Part shown: piece by piece, positions 18,627-27,240 of the stretch
How positions within the stretch are numbered: position 1 is the first letter of the stretch
Layout: each line of letters starts with the position of its first letter
Assembly: GCA_041908065.1 (NCBI GenBank)
Contig: JAYRGC010000002.1
Coordinates: 1 to 39,982 of the forward strand
Direction of reading: 5' to 3'
Origin: JAYRGC01 sp041908065
Lineage (GTDB): Bacteria > Pseudomonadota > Alphaproteobacteria > UBA9219
Length of the DNA stretch: 39,982 nucleotides
Program-made: the position numbers and the translations under genes
The notes under the pieces: generated by a model
What the model was told of the DNA's origin: nothing
Databases searched by the model: none
What the model saw: only the letters and a program-made list of their open reading frames with translations

Positions 18627-20474
18627 ATGACGCAAGAACGCATGGCCTTCCGCGCCGAAGTAAGCCGCTTGCTGGACATCGTAGTCCACTCGCTTTACAG
18701 CGAAAAGGAGATATTCCTGCGCGAGCTTGTCTCCAACGCCTCGGACGCCTGCGACCGCCTGCGCTACGAGGCGGTAACGCAGCCCGATCTGACCGGCGAA
18801 GAGCCCGACTTCTCCATCAGGATAACCGTCGACCCCAAAGCGCGAACCCTGACCGTCTCCGACAACGGCGTCGGCATGACCCGCGACGAGCTGGTGGAAA
18901 ACCTCGGCATCATCGCCCAATCCGGCACTTCCGAGTTCCTTAAAAAGTTCGAGGACGGCAAAAAGCCAGACGTGTCGCAAATAGGACAGTTCGGAGTGGG
19001 CTTCTATTCCGCCTTCATGGTGGCGCAAATGGTCGAAGTGACCTCGCGCAAGGCCGGAACCGCCGAGGCTTGGGCTTGGGAATCCGACGGGCGCGGCGAA
19101 TTCACGGTGGAGGAAGCCGAACGCTCAGGTCGCGGCACGGACGTGACGTTGTACCTAAAGCAGGGCGAGGACGAGTTCCTGCAGGAAGACCGCCTGCGCG
19201 CCATCGTGCGCCAGTATTCCGACCATATCGCCCTGCCGGTGTTCGTGGGCGACGGCGACGCGCCCGCCAACCGCGCCTCGGCGTTGTGGCAACGCGCCAA
19301 ATCCGAGATAACTTCCCAGCAGTACAAGGAATTCTACCATCACGTCGCCCACGCCTTCGACGAACCGGCGATGATTTCCCACTGGAAGGCCGAAGGAAAG
19401 ATCGAATACGCCGGATTGCTGTTCGTCCCCGGCACGAAGCCTTACGACCTCTTCGATCCCAAACGCCGCCACGGCGTTAAGCTCTACGTCAAGCGCGTAT
19501 TTATCACCGACGAGGCCGAGGGGCTGGTTCCCTCCTATCTCCGCTTTCTGCGCGGCGTGATCGACAGCGAGGATCTGCCCTTAAACGTCAGCCGCGAGAT
19601 GCTCCAGCACAACCCTCTGTTAGCCAAAATCCGCCACGGCGTCGTCCGCCGCGTCATCGGCGATCTGCAAAAACTGTCCGAGGATAAACCGGCCTACGCC
19701 GCGTTCTGGGACAACTTCGGCGCGGTAGTCAAGGAAGGACTGTACGAAGACGGCGAAAACCGAGATTCCCTGCTGGAGATAGCCCGCTTCCGCTCCACCG
19801 CTTCGGACGGAGGACTGGTTTCGTTGGAAGAATACGTCGCCCGCATGAAGAACGGGCAAGAGGCGATATATTACATCAACGGCGACGATCCGAACGCCTT
19901 GGCTCGCAGCCCGCATCTGGAAGGCTTCCGCGCCCGAGGGATCGAAGTGCTGTTGCTTACCGACGCGGTGGACGATTTCTGGACCGGCGCGGTGGGCGAG
20001 CACAAAGGCAAGAAATTCGCGTCCGCGACCCGCGCCGGACAGGACATGGAGAAATTCGCGGCGACATCCAAAGACGAGACTGCGGAAAAGCCGCCTGAAG
20101 CCTCCATCTCCGCGCTTATCGCCTTGATGAAGGTCGCGCTGGGCGACGAGGTGAAGGACGTGCGGACGTCATCTCGCCTGACCGAAAGTCCGGCCTGCTT
20201 GGCGGCGGACGAAGGCGACATCGACATCCATCTCGAACGCTTTCTGCGCCAACACAACCAGATCCGCACGCCGAGCAAAAGGATATTCGAAATAAACCCC
20301 GATCACGCGCTTATCCGCCGTTTGGCGGAACGCTCCGCCGCCGGATCTTCGCCGCAACTGGAGGACGCGATCCGGCTGTTGCTGGATCAAGCGCGGCTGT
20401 TGGGCGGCGAACCCATCCCCGATCCCCTAGCCTTCGGAAAACGCTTGAACGAGAGTCTGGAGAGGGCGATATAA
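18627..20474 (+). CDS. htpG: Molecular chaperone HtpG (Hsp90)
   Basis: 615 residues, close to the usual 620-630. The GHKL ATPase domain carries LRELVSNASDACDRLRY, DNGVGM, GTSEFL and GQFGVGFYSAFMVA; the middle domain has LYVKRVFITD and the catalytic-loop arginine region GVIDSEDLPLNVSREMLQ; the C-terminal dimerisation domain is complete. GGAG precedes the ATG. It is cytosolic and ATP-dependent, and is usually heat-inducible, but I see no clear sigma-32 promoter in the 65-base gap to ccmH. Confidence 0.97.
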   Translation: MTQERMAFRAEVSRLLDIVVHSLYSEKEIFLRELVSNASDACDRLRYEAVTQPDLTGEEPDFSIRITVDPKARTLTVSDNGVGMTRDELVENLGIIAQSGTSEFLKKFEDGKKPDVSQIGQFGVGFYSAFMVAQMVEVTSRKAGTAEAWAWESDGRGEFTVEEAERSGRGTDVTLYLKQGEDEFLQEDRLRAIVRQYSDHIALPVFVGDGDAPANRASALWQRAKSEITSQQYKEFYHHVAHAFDEPAMISHWKAEGKIEYAGLLFVPGTKPYDLFDPKRRHGVKLYVKRVFITDEAEGLVPSYLRFLRGVIDSEDLPLNVSREMLQHNPLLAKIRHGVVRRVIGDLQKLSEDKPAYAAFWDNFGAVVKEGLYEDGENRDSLLEIARFRSTASDGGLVSLEEYVARMKNGQEAIYYINGDDPNALARSPHLEGFRARGIEVLLLTDAVDDFWTGAVGEHKGKKFASATRAGQDMEKFAATSKDETAEKPPEASISALIALMKVALGDEVKDVRTSSRLTESPACLAADEGDIDIHLERFLRQHNQIRTPSKRIFEINPDHALIRRLAERSAAGSSPQLEDAIRLLLDQARLLGGEPIPDPLAFGKRLNESLERAI

Positions 20475-20772
20475 ACGGATGGATATTCTGGTAGCCGATA
20501 GCAACAGCAAGCACCGTCATTGCGCAGTCTACAGCCAAAGGAAAGCGTCATTGCAAACCGCCCCCCTTCCCCCACTCGCCGTCATTGCGAGCCGCCTCTT
20601 GGCGGCGAAGCAATCCAGTGCCGTTGCGCCTGCGGCTCTGGATTGCTTCGCGTCGCAAGGGTGACGCTCGCAATGACGTCGCTTGCTGTTGCTCTTGGCT
20701 GCCAAATTACCAACCCGTTTTAAGAAAAAACCGGATTCTTCATCCACCCGAACAAGGAAAACTCGCCAAATC
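20475..20772. other. Intergenic region htpG-ccrM, mostly repeat sequence
   Basis: The 298 bases contain a full copy of the dispersed palindromic repeat (20580-20678) and fragments of it nearby (GTCATTGC at about 20516 and 20548). A GANTC site (GATTC, 20734-20738) lies 35 bases before the ccrM start; in Caulobacter GANTC sites in the ccrM promoter give autoregulation. No other gene is visible here. Confidence 0.6.
20580..20678. repeat. Dispersed palindromic repeat, copy 1
   Basis: Ends CGTCATTGCGAG (20580-20591) and CTCGCAATGACG (20667-20678) are perfect inverted repeats, and the inner parts GAAGCAATCCAG and CTGGATTGCTTC are also complementary. Two further copies are at 37026-37125 and 39932 to the window end. 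This kind of ~100-bp hairpin repeat is common in alphaproteobacterial intergenic DNA. Confidence 0.88.
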
Positions 20773-21873
20773 ATGCCCGATCTTCCACTCAACCAAATCT
20801 TGACCGGCGAGTGCGTGGAAACTATGGACTCGCTGCCCGAGGCATCGGTAGACGCGGTCTTCGCCGATCCCCCGTACAATCTCCAGTTGGGAGGCGATCT
20901 GACCCGCCCCAACAACTCCAAGGTGGACGCGGTCGACGACGACTGGGATAAATTCGCCGACTTCGCCGCCTATGACGAATTCACTGCGGCTTGGTTGAAA
21001 GCGGCGCGGCGGTTGTTAAAACCCGACGGCAGCCTGTGGGTGATCGGCAGTTACCACAATATTTTCCGCGTGGGCGCGATATTGCAGGATCTGGGGTTTT
21101 GGATATTGAACGACGTGATATGGCTGAAATCCAACCCCATGCCGAACTTTCGCGGCCGCCGCTTCACCAACGCGCACGAAACGCTCATTTGGGCGGCGCG
21201 ATCGCGGGAATCCAAGCCGCGCTTCAACTATGAAGCCATGAAGAACTTGAACGACGAAAAGCAAATGCGTAGCGACTGGACTCTGCCCATCTGCTCGGGC
21301 GGCGAACGCCTGCGCGACGACGCGGGCAGCAAGGCGCATCCGACGCAAAAACCCGCCGCGCTGCTATATCGCGTCATCATGTCCTCGACGCGGACGGGGG
21401 ACACTGTGCTGGATCCGTTTTTCGGCAGCGGAACCACCGGAGCCGTGGCCAAATCGCTGGGGCGCAACTTCGTAGGCATCGAGCGCGATCCCGAATACGC
21501 CCGCCACGCCGCCCGCCGCATCGCCGCTGTCGCCGCGCCGGATATGTTTTCGGATTCCGCGGACGCGGCAGGTTTCCTGAACACCCCCGCCAAGCGCGAA
21601 GCTCCGCGCGTGCCGTTCGGCAATCTGTTGGAGGCGGGATTATTGAAGCCCGGGCAAATCTTGTGCGACGCCAAAAGGCGTCATTTCGCGATCGTCAACG
21701 CCGACGGAACCCTGACGCTTCGCGGCGACGCTGAGGCTCGCGGATCTATCCACCGCATGGGGGCTTTGGCTCAAAACGCCCCGGCCTGCAACGGCTGGAC
21801 GTTCTGGCATCTCGACCAATCCTCCCCTCTCGCTCCCATAGACTCCCTAAGGGCGTTGGCAAGAAAAGGTTAG
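20773..21873 (+). CDS. ccrM: Cell-cycle DNA adenine methyltransferase CcrM (GANTC-specific)
   Basis: 366 residues from the ATG preceded by AAGGA; the frame is open further upstream through the repeat but without homology. It is a beta-class N6-adenine methyltransferase: catalytic DPPYNLQLGG (32-41), then HPTQKP, and the SAM motif DPFFGSGTTGA (214-224). The C-terminal domain (about 280-350: VPFGNLLEAGLLKPGQIL, HRMGA, NGWTFWH) is the extra module characteristic of CcrM, used for target recognition. It methylates GANTC and times cell-cycle transcription in alphaproteobacteria. The SRP RNA gene follows at once. Confidence 0.97.
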   Translation: MPDLPLNQILTGECVETMDSLPEASVDAVFADPPYNLQLGGDLTRPNNSKVDAVDDDWDKFADFAAYDEFTAAWLKAARRLLKPDGSLWVIGSYHNIFRVGAILQDLGFWILNDVIWLKSNPMPNFRGRRFTNAHETLIWAARSRESKPRFNYEAMKNLNDEKQMRSDWTLPICSGGERLRDDAGSKAHPTQKPAALLYRVIMSSTRTGDTVLDPFFGSGTTGAVAKSLGRNFVGIERDPEYARHAARRIAAVAAPDMFSDSADAAGFLNTPAKREAPRVPFGNLLEAGLLKPGQILCDAKRRHFAIVNADGTLTLRGDAEARGSIHRMGALAQNAPACNGWTFWHLDQSSPLAPIDSLRALARKG

Positions 21874-21876
21874 GAT

Positions 21877-21906
21877 TTGCCTAACATCCCTCCGCGCTGC
21901 TATAAG
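21877..21906 (+). promoter_or_regulatory. Likely promoter of the SRP RNA gene
   Basis: A -35-like TTGCCT (21877-21882) and a -10 TATAAG (21901-21906) are 18 bases apart, immediately before the folded RNA. The position fits a start around 21913. Confidence 0.55.
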
Positions 21907-21912
21907 CCGCGT

Positions 21913-22010
21913 CGGGAGGCTGGCGGCGGGCGAACTCCGTGCCAACCCGGCCAGGTCTGGAAGGAAGCAACCGTAACACGTTCAGGTTCGGGTCGTTGTC
22001 CAGCCTCCCA
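21913..22010 (+). ncRNA. ffs: Signal recognition particle RNA (4.5S type)
   Basis: The conserved apical loop GGCCAGGTCTGGAAGGAAGC with the downstream AGGTTCGGGTCGT strand is the SRP domain IV recognised by Ffh. The ends GGGAGGCTGG (21914-21923) and CCAGCCTCCC (22000-22009) pair perfectly, giving a hairpin of about 96 nucleotides, the size of the small bacterial form. Boundaries are set by the terminal stem and could be off by a few bases. It directs membrane and secreted proteins to the translocon co-translationally. Confidence 0.93.
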
Positions 22011-22086
22011 CCCAAACCCGCCTTCGCGTTAGAAGATTGGCTCTTTCTTAAAACGGGTGGGTAAAGAATCTCTCTTTCAGCAATCA

Positions 22087-22126
22087 CGGTCTGTTCCTCC
22101 CCCTTCTTAGGGGGAGGAACAGACCG
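22087..22126. repeat. Perfect 18-bp-arm hairpin
   Basis: CGGTCTGTTCCTCCCCCT (22087-22104) and its exact complement (22109-22126) flank the loop TCTT. No T-tract follows on either strand, so it is not a textbook terminator, though it lies between the end of the SRP RNA and the end of the convergent phosphatase gene. An outer pair AAACGGGTGG (22051-22060) / CCACCCGTTT (22169-22178) surrounds it. Confidence 0.8.
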
Positions 22127-22215
22127 CGCCGACTGTCAGAACGTCGCCTCAACCCTGATAAAAACCAACCACCCGTTTTGGGCGAGAACCAGATTATTCA
22201 CAGAGCCGCCGTCGA

Positions 22216-22824
22216 TTACATTTCCTCCGAATAAAACTTTCCTTCGTCATCGCGATAAAGGCAATGCACCTTTGCGTTCGCCAGTTTTTTATCGCCCTTT
22301 CCCAAGCCATAGGCGCGAATAAGCATCCTCTCTATACCGCCATGCCATACGAACAGCCTCAAGCCTGCCCCGAAAATCGAGATCGCCATGCAACGGGAAA
22401 TGGCCTCTTCCATTCTCGCCTGAAGTTGGGCATCAGTTTCGCTGTTGGCCGGAAACCGCCGCGCAATTCGAAGTTCGTTGCGCGTCAAGGTTTCTCCGGC
22501 AGGGATTTCTTCCCACAGTTGCCCTTCCCATTCGCGCAAATCGCGATCTTTTAATCCTTCGTCTTGCCCTATGCGAACCGCAACCCCATTTTCGGCAAGA
22601 AGGCGTCGCATAATTTCCGCCGTTTCTCTGGCGCGATCCATTCCGCTGTGGATAATGATTTCAGGCGTTCTATCTGCGGGAAATTTCAAGATGTCCTGAG
22701 CGGCTTTCCGCGCCTGTTCCCGACCGGTCTCATTGAGAGGCACGTCCAACCTGCCGGTTACCCGTCCGGCTTCATTCATGGCGGTCTGTCCGTGACGCAT
22801 AAACATAAACTGGAGGTTTTTCAC
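22216..22824 (-). CDS. Histidine phosphatase family protein (phosphoglycerate mutase-like)
   Basis: 202 residues, GTG start with GAAGGG before it. The catalytic motif RHGQT follows the first strand (residues 10-14), with GRLDVPLNETGREQA, IHSGMDRARETAEI and a later WHGGIERMLIRAY providing the second catalytic histidine. Family members dephosphorylate small phosphoesters, for example sugar phosphates or alpha-ribazole phosphate; the substrate cannot be told. The gene looks less GC-rich than its neighbours and stands alone between palindromic repeats on both sides, which hints at acquisition or at least a recombination-prone spot. Confidence 0.88.
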   Translation of the reverse strand: MKNLQFMFMRHGQTAMNEAGRVTGRLDVPLNETGREQARKAAQDILKFPADRTPEIIIHSGMDRARETAEIMRRLLAENGVAVRIGQDEGLKDRDLREWEGQLWEEIPAGETLTRNELRIARRFPANSETDAQLQARMEEAISRCMAISIFGAGLRLFVWHGGIERMLIRAYGLGKGDKKLANAKVHCLYRDDEGKFYSEEM

Positions 22825-22843
22825 GTCGCGCCCTTCTCTCGTC

Positions 22844-22905
22844 TAGAGCAGATCGCGATAAGGTTTGCGCGCCTTAGCGCAAACCGTTCGCGTGAATCCG
22901 CTCTA
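22844..22905. repeat. Palindromic intergenic repeat with TAGAGC ends
   Basis: TAGAGC (22844-22849) and GCTCTA (22900-22905) frame an inner perfect stem GGTTTGCGC (22862-22870) / GCGCAAACC (22877-22885). It resembles the RIME-type repeats of alphaproteobacteria. Confidence 0.65.
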
Positions 22906-22917
22906 CAACCAAAAAGT

Positions 22918-22970
22918 TAGAGCGTTTTCCGTCAAAAGTTTATGAGTAAACCTAATCGGAAAATGCTCTA
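22918..22970. repeat. Palindromic intergenic repeat TAGAGCGTTTTCCG ... CGGAAAATGCTCTA
   Basis: The 14-base ends (22918-22931 and 22957-22970) are complementary except one position. The TAGAGC(A/G)TTTTCCG end is shared by a broad family of alphaproteobacterial intergenic repeats. It lies 13 bases after the previous palindrome and just past the end of the PH-domain gene. Confidence 0.75.
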
Positions 22971-22986
22971 GCGGCGGGGAAAAGCC

Positions 22987-23523
22987 CTAATCATTCCTTC
23001 CCATCGCCTGTCCCGCGCCTTTTATCTCGCCCACCGCCTGCAACAGCTTGGAATGGAAACGATAAGGGCTGGCGACGTGGTCTATCGGCGATATGCCGCC
23101 GCCCGTGCCTTTGACCATCACCGTTCCGAAACCCAAGATCCTGCCGTACATCGTCTGGTCGATGTTCGCGCCCTCGACCTTCGTCAACATCAGTTCAAAG
23201 GTAGTGGTGGATATAAGACCGTACTTGGCGATGACGCGGCGGTCGGTTATCACCAATTCGGTGGAAATCTGCCGCACATATGCGGCCAAAAGCTTCATGG
23301 TTCCGGCGGCGATGATGGCCACCGAAATCCACATCACGGCTTTATCGCTGACGCCGCCCCAGAACCCATCCAATATCGCCTTGACCGCCGCGCTGCCGTA
23401 ATGGCTGAAAGCCGATCCCATGGCTACCACGAATATCCCCGATAAATACACCACCCAATGGATCTCGGCGGCGTACAGCAGCCTTTCGCCCGGCATCATG
23501 CTGCGTTCGAGGTATCTGCTCAT
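22987..23523 (-). CDS. Membrane protein with bacterial PH domain (YdbS-like)
   Basis: 178 residues from the ATG at 23523, which overlaps the trxB stop (ATGA); a longer frame to 23574 lies within trxB and is unlikely. Two hydrophobic segments (WVVYLSGIFVVAMGSAF and AVMWISVAIIAAGTMKLLAA) precede a bPH2 domain with TELVITDRRVIAKYGLISTTTFELMLTKVEGANIDQ. PH-like proteins of this kind are inner-membrane proteins of unknown function. Translational coupling to trxB is likely. Confidence 0.87.
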   Translation of the reverse strand: MSRYLERSMMPGERLLYAAEIHWVVYLSGIFVVAMGSAFSHYGSAAVKAILDGFWGGVSDKAVMWISVAIIAAGTMKLLAAYVRQISTELVITDRRVIAKYGLISTTTFELMLTKVEGANIDQTMYGRILGFGTVMVKGTGGGISPIDHVASPYRFHSKLLQAVGEIKGAGQAMGRND

Positions 23524-24473
23524 CGCTCCTCCAAGGCCGCCAAATACTTCTCGGCCTCCAACGCCGCCATGCATCCCATGCCAGCCGCCGTGACCGCTTG
23601 CCGATAGACCTTGTCCTTCACGTCTCCGGCCGCGAACACGCCGTCCACTCCGGTGGCGGTGGAATCCGATTTCGTCAGTATGTACCCCTGCTCGTCCATG
23701 TCAATTCTGCCCTTGAATATGGCCGTGGCCGGAGTATGCCCGATCGCGACGAACACCCCATCGGTCTTTATCACGCTCTCCGCGCCGCTTTTCACGTTGC
23801 GTATCCTGACCCCCGTCACCGACAAATGGGGTTCGTCCACGCCGAGGATTTCCTCGACCACGCTGTCCCACACCACGGCCATCTTGGGATTGGCGGCCAC
23901 GCGCTGGCGCAACACTCGCTCTCCCCTGAACTCGTCGCGGCGATGGATTATGGTGACCTTGCTGGCGTGATGCGTCAAATACAACGCCTCCTCCATCGCC
24001 GAGTTGCCGCCGCCCACCACCACCACTTCCTTGCCGCGAAAGAAAAATCCGTCGCAGGTGGCGCATCCCGAAACCCCGAAACCCCGAAACTTTGTCTCGC
24101 TCTCCAGCCCCAGCCAACGCGCCTGCGCGCCGGTGGCGATTATCACGCTGTCGGCCACAAACTCGTCGCCGGAATCCGCCTTGCACACGAAAGGCCGTTT
24201 AGAAAAGTCGGCGTCCGCGATGGTGTCGTAAACCAGCTTCGCGCCCATCTTGGCCGCCTGCGCCGACATTTGCTCCATCAGCCACGGCCCTTGCACCGCC
24301 TCGGCGAAACCCGGGTAATTCTCGACGTCCGCCGTGATGGTCAGCTGCCCGCCCGGCTGCTGCCCCTGCACGACGATCGGTGACATGCTGGCGCGGGCAG
24401 CGTATATCGCCGCCGTGTATCCGGCAGGCCCCGCGCCGATGATGAGAACTTTGGTTTTATGGGTTTGCGGCAT
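23520..24473 (-). CDS. trxB: Thioredoxin-disulfide reductase
   Basis: 317 residues from the ATG at 24473, which has AAGGAAG seven bases upstream; a non-ATG start further up is less likely. FAD site GAGPAGYTAAIYAARA, redox-active SGCATCDGFF (CxxC), NADPH site GGGNSAMEEALYLT and C-terminal GVFAAGDVKDKVYRQAVTAAG identify a low-molecular-weight TrxB. It passes electrons from NADPH to thioredoxin in the cytoplasm. It follows infB after 76 bases, in the position where rbfA and truB are often found. Confidence 0.96.
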   Translation of the reverse strand: MPQTHKTKVLIIGAGPAGYTAAIYAARASMSPIVVQGQQPGGQLTITADVENYPGFAEAVQGPWLMEQMSAQAAKMGAKLVYDTIADADFSKRPFVCKADSGDEFVADSVIIATGAQARWLGLESETKFRGFGVSGCATCDGFFFRGKEVVVVGGGNSAMEEALYLTHHASKVTIIHRRDEFRGERVLRQRVAANPKMAVVWDSVVEEILGVDEPHLSVTGVRIRNVKSGAESVIKTDGVFVAIGHTPATAIFKGRIDMDEQGYILTKSDSTATGVDGVFAAGDVKDKVYRQAVTAAGMGCMAALEAEKYLAALEER

Positions 24474-24549
24474 GGTTCTTCCTTTGCGGAGTACAGATAT
24501 TAGGATCTTACGCAAAACAGGCGGACAAACGATCGTTTTTTCGGCAATC

Positions 24550-27240
24550 CTATAACTGCCGAGCTATTTCCTCGATCTCAAAGCATTCGATCACGTCGCC
24601 GGCCTGAATGTTGTCGTAGTTCTCGAACGCCATGCCGCATTCGAAGCCCTCGCGCACTTCCTTGACCTCGTCCTTGACGCGCTTGAGGGTCTTGAGCGTG
24701 CCTTCGTGGATGACCACGTTGTCGCGCAACAGGCGCACCTTGGCTCCGCGCTTGACAACGCCTTCGGAGATCTTGCATCCCGCGACCTTGCCGACCTTGG
24801 TGATGTTGAACACCTGAAGTATCTGGGCGTTGCCGAGGAACTTTTCGCGCAAATCCGGCGACAGCATTCCCGTCAACGCCTGTCTCACGTCGTCGATGGC
24901 GTTGTAGATCACCGAGTAATAACGTATCTCCACTCCGTCGCGCCGCGCCATTTCGCGGGCCTGAGGATTGGCGCGAACGTTGAAGCCGATGATCATGCCT
25001 CCGGAAGCTCGCGCCAGCGTCACGTCGGACTCGGTAATCGCGCCCACAGCGGCGTCCAAAGCCCGCACCTTAACCTCGGTGTTATCGGCGGAGAGCTTGA
25101 TGAGCGAGTTCTTCAACGCTTCGACCGATCCATGCACGTCGCCCTTTATAAGGACGGCCAATTCCTTCACAGCACCGGCCTTGATGTTGTCCAACATCTG
25201 CGTCAAAGACGACCGCTGGTTGGCGGCGGCGTTTACCGAGCGGCGGCGGCGTTGGCGGAACTCGGCGATTTCCCTTGCCCGCGCCTCGCTTTGCACCACC
25301 GTCAGATCGTCTCCGGCGACCGGAGTGCCGTTTATGCCCAAGACCTCGACCGGAGTGGCCGGAGTGGCCGACGCGACGTTTTCGCCGCTATCGTTGATAA
25401 GAGCGCGAACGCGCCCCCATTCGCAACCGGCCACGAAAATATCGCCCACCTTCAGCGTTCCGCGTTTCACCAGCACGGTAGCGACAGCTCCGCGTCCCTT
25501 TTCCAGCTTAGCTTCCACAACCGCGCCTTCGGCGGAATGGTCGGGATTGGCCTTAAGATCCATCATCTCGGCCTGCAACAGCACGGCTTCTTCCAGCTTG
25601 TCCAACCCCTTGCGGGTCTTGGCGGAGATCTCGACCGACAACACCTCGCCGCCCATCTCCTCGACCTGAATATCGTGCTGGAGCAAATCCTGACGCACCC
25701 GCGACGGGTTGGCCGCCGGAAGATCGCATTTGTTGATGGCGACGATGATCGGCGCGCCCGCCGCCTTGGCGTGGCGGATAGCCTCGATCGTCTGCGGCAT
25801 GATGCCGTCATCCGCCGCCACCACCAATATCACGATGTCGGTTATGTTCGCGCCGCGCGCGCGCATTTCGGTGAACGCCGCGTGGCCCGGGGTGTCGATG
25901 AAAGTTATGCGGTTGATGCCGCGCACCGATTTCGGCGAAATCACCTGATACGCGCCGATGTGCTGGGTGATGCCGCCCGCCTCGCCCGCCGCCACGCGAG
26001 TTTTCCGCATAGCGTCCAAAAGCGAAGTCTTGCCGTGGTCGACGTGCCCCATGACGGTGACGACCGGAGGACGCGGCATCAAGCTCTCCGGCGCGTCGCT
26101 CTCGCCGGATATTCCCGTCTCCACGTCGGCTTCGGCCACGCGGCGGACGCGATGCCCCATTTCGGTGGCCACCAGCTCGGCGGTGTCGGCGTCTATGCTT
26201 TGGGTTATCGTCGCCATGACGCCCATCTTCATCAACGTCTTGATGACGTCCGTGCCGCGCTCGGCCATGCGGTTGGCCAACTCCTGCACCGTTATCACTT
26301 CCGGTATCGTCACGTCGCGGGTCACCTTGACTTGCTCGGCCTGCTGCTCCGCCTGCCGCCTGTTGCGCTCCATGCGGCGGCGCAACGACGCCATGCTGCG
26401 GCGGCGGCCCTGCCCCTCGTCGTCCGTCAAAGCCTGCGTCACGGTTATCTTGCCGCCACGCCGCCTTTCCGCGCCCGCGCCGCGTTTGGCCGTCGACAAA
26501 TCTCCAACTTCTCCCGCGCCCGTTCTGCCGCGTCCGCCCCGCCCAACTCGACGAGGGTCCGACTCTTCAGCGACGCCAACCGCCGCTCCGCGGCGGGCTG
26601 TTGTCGAAACCGCGTCGCCCGTTGGACGGGAACGCGAACCCTTGGCGGTCTCCAGCGAAGCGGCGCGCTGCTCGTCTTCCTGCTTCCGCTTTTCTCCTTC
26701 CTTCTTTTCCTGTTCCCGTATGCTCCGCAGCTCTTCCATCTCGCGTTGGCGCAGGCGTTCGCGAGCGGTCATGGGCTGTGAAGAATCCTGCTCGGCCACC
26801 AGATCGGTTTCGGCCGGAGCGGATGGTTCCGAAGGAGCCGCGAAGAAATCGTCATACTCGCGCTGCGACGCGCCGCCTTCGCTGGCCGCGCCGCGCAAGG
26901 CGCGCAACCGCGCCTCCTTTTCCTCGTCCGTCAACTGCCCCAAAATCGCGCTGCGGGCGCGCCCCTTGCCGCTCGCGCTTACGGCGGTTCCGGATTCGGG
27001 GCCCTTGACCATCTGCGGCACGCCGCGCTTTTCCATTATCTGCGGGGACGCGGCGGACGGCGCGTCGGAACGCTTGCGCTTGACCTCAACCGCGACGGCC
27101 TTGGAGCGTCCGTGCGAAAAGCTCTGCCGCACCGATCCGGCCGCAGCCGCGCTGCTGTCAGAAGCCACCGGCTTCTTCAGTTCCAGCTTGGGCTTGCTTC
27201 CGCCGAGGCTCAGGACTTTTTTCGGTTCCTTGTCGCTCAT
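24550..27240 (-). CDS. infB: Translation initiation factor IF-2
   Basis: 896 residues. The N terminus (KVLSLGGSKPKLELKKP) and a long charged, Arg/Glu/Gly-rich region to about residue 300 are typical of proteobacterial IF-2; the IF2_N domain covers about 308-360. The G domain starts at GHVDHGKT (398-405), with DTPGHAAF and NKCDLP; domains II-IV follow, with C-terminal GFECGMAFENYDNIQAGDVIE-like sequence. It places initiator tRNA on the 30S subunit. The ATG overlaps the stop of the ylxR gene. The usual downstream rbfA is absent. Confidence 0.97.
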   Translation of the reverse strand: MSDKEPKKVLSLGGSKPKLELKKPVASDSSAAAAGSVRQSFSHGRSKAVAVEVKRKRSDAPSAASPQIMEKRGVPQMVKGPESGTAVSASGKGRARSAILGQLTDEEKEARLRALRGAASEGGASQREYDDFFAAPSEPSAPAETDLVAEQDSSQPMTARERLRQREMEELRSIREQEKKEGEKRKQEDEQRAASLETAKGSRSRPTGDAVSTTARRGAAVGVAEESDPRRVGRGGRGRTGAGEVGDLSTAKRGAGAERRRGGKITVTQALTDDEGQGRRRSMASLRRRMERNRRQAEQQAEQVKVTRDVTIPEVITVQELANRMAERGTDVIKTLMKMGVMATITQSIDADTAELVATEMGHRVRRVAEADVETGISGESDAPESLMPRPPVVTVMGHVDHGKTSLLDAMRKTRVAAGEAGGITQHIGAYQVISPKSVRGINRITFIDTPGHAAFTEMRARGANITDIVILVVAADDGIMPQTIEAIRHAKAAGAPIIVAINKCDLPAANPSRVRQDLLQHDIQVEEMGGEVLSVEISAKTRKGLDKLEEAVLLQAEMMDLKANPDHSAEGAVVEAKLEKGRGAVATVLVKRGTLKVGDIFVAGCEWGRVRALINDSGENVASATPATPVEVLGINGTPVAGDDLTVVQSEARAREIAEFRQRRRRSVNAAANQRSSLTQMLDNIKAGAVKELAVLIKGDVHGSVEALKNSLIKLSADNTEVKVRALDAAVGAITESDVTLARASGGMIIGFNVRANPQAREMARRDGVEIRYYSVIYNAIDDVRQALTGMLSPDLREKFLGNAQILQVFNITKVGKVAGCKISEGVVKRGAKVRLLRDNVVIHEGTLKTLKRVKDEVKEVREGFECGMAFENYDNIQAGDVIECFEIEEIARQL

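Noticed and set aside
22087..22126. Perfect hairpin as the terminator of the SRP RNA gene
   Set aside because: It lies 77 bases past the RNA end and has no T-tract on either strand, so I list it as a repeat.
24706..26781. Long + strand open frame (691 codons) opposite infB
   Set aside because: It is the antisense shadow of a GC-rich gene with clear IF-2 motifs; it has no recognisable domains and is Arg/His-rich, as such shadows are.
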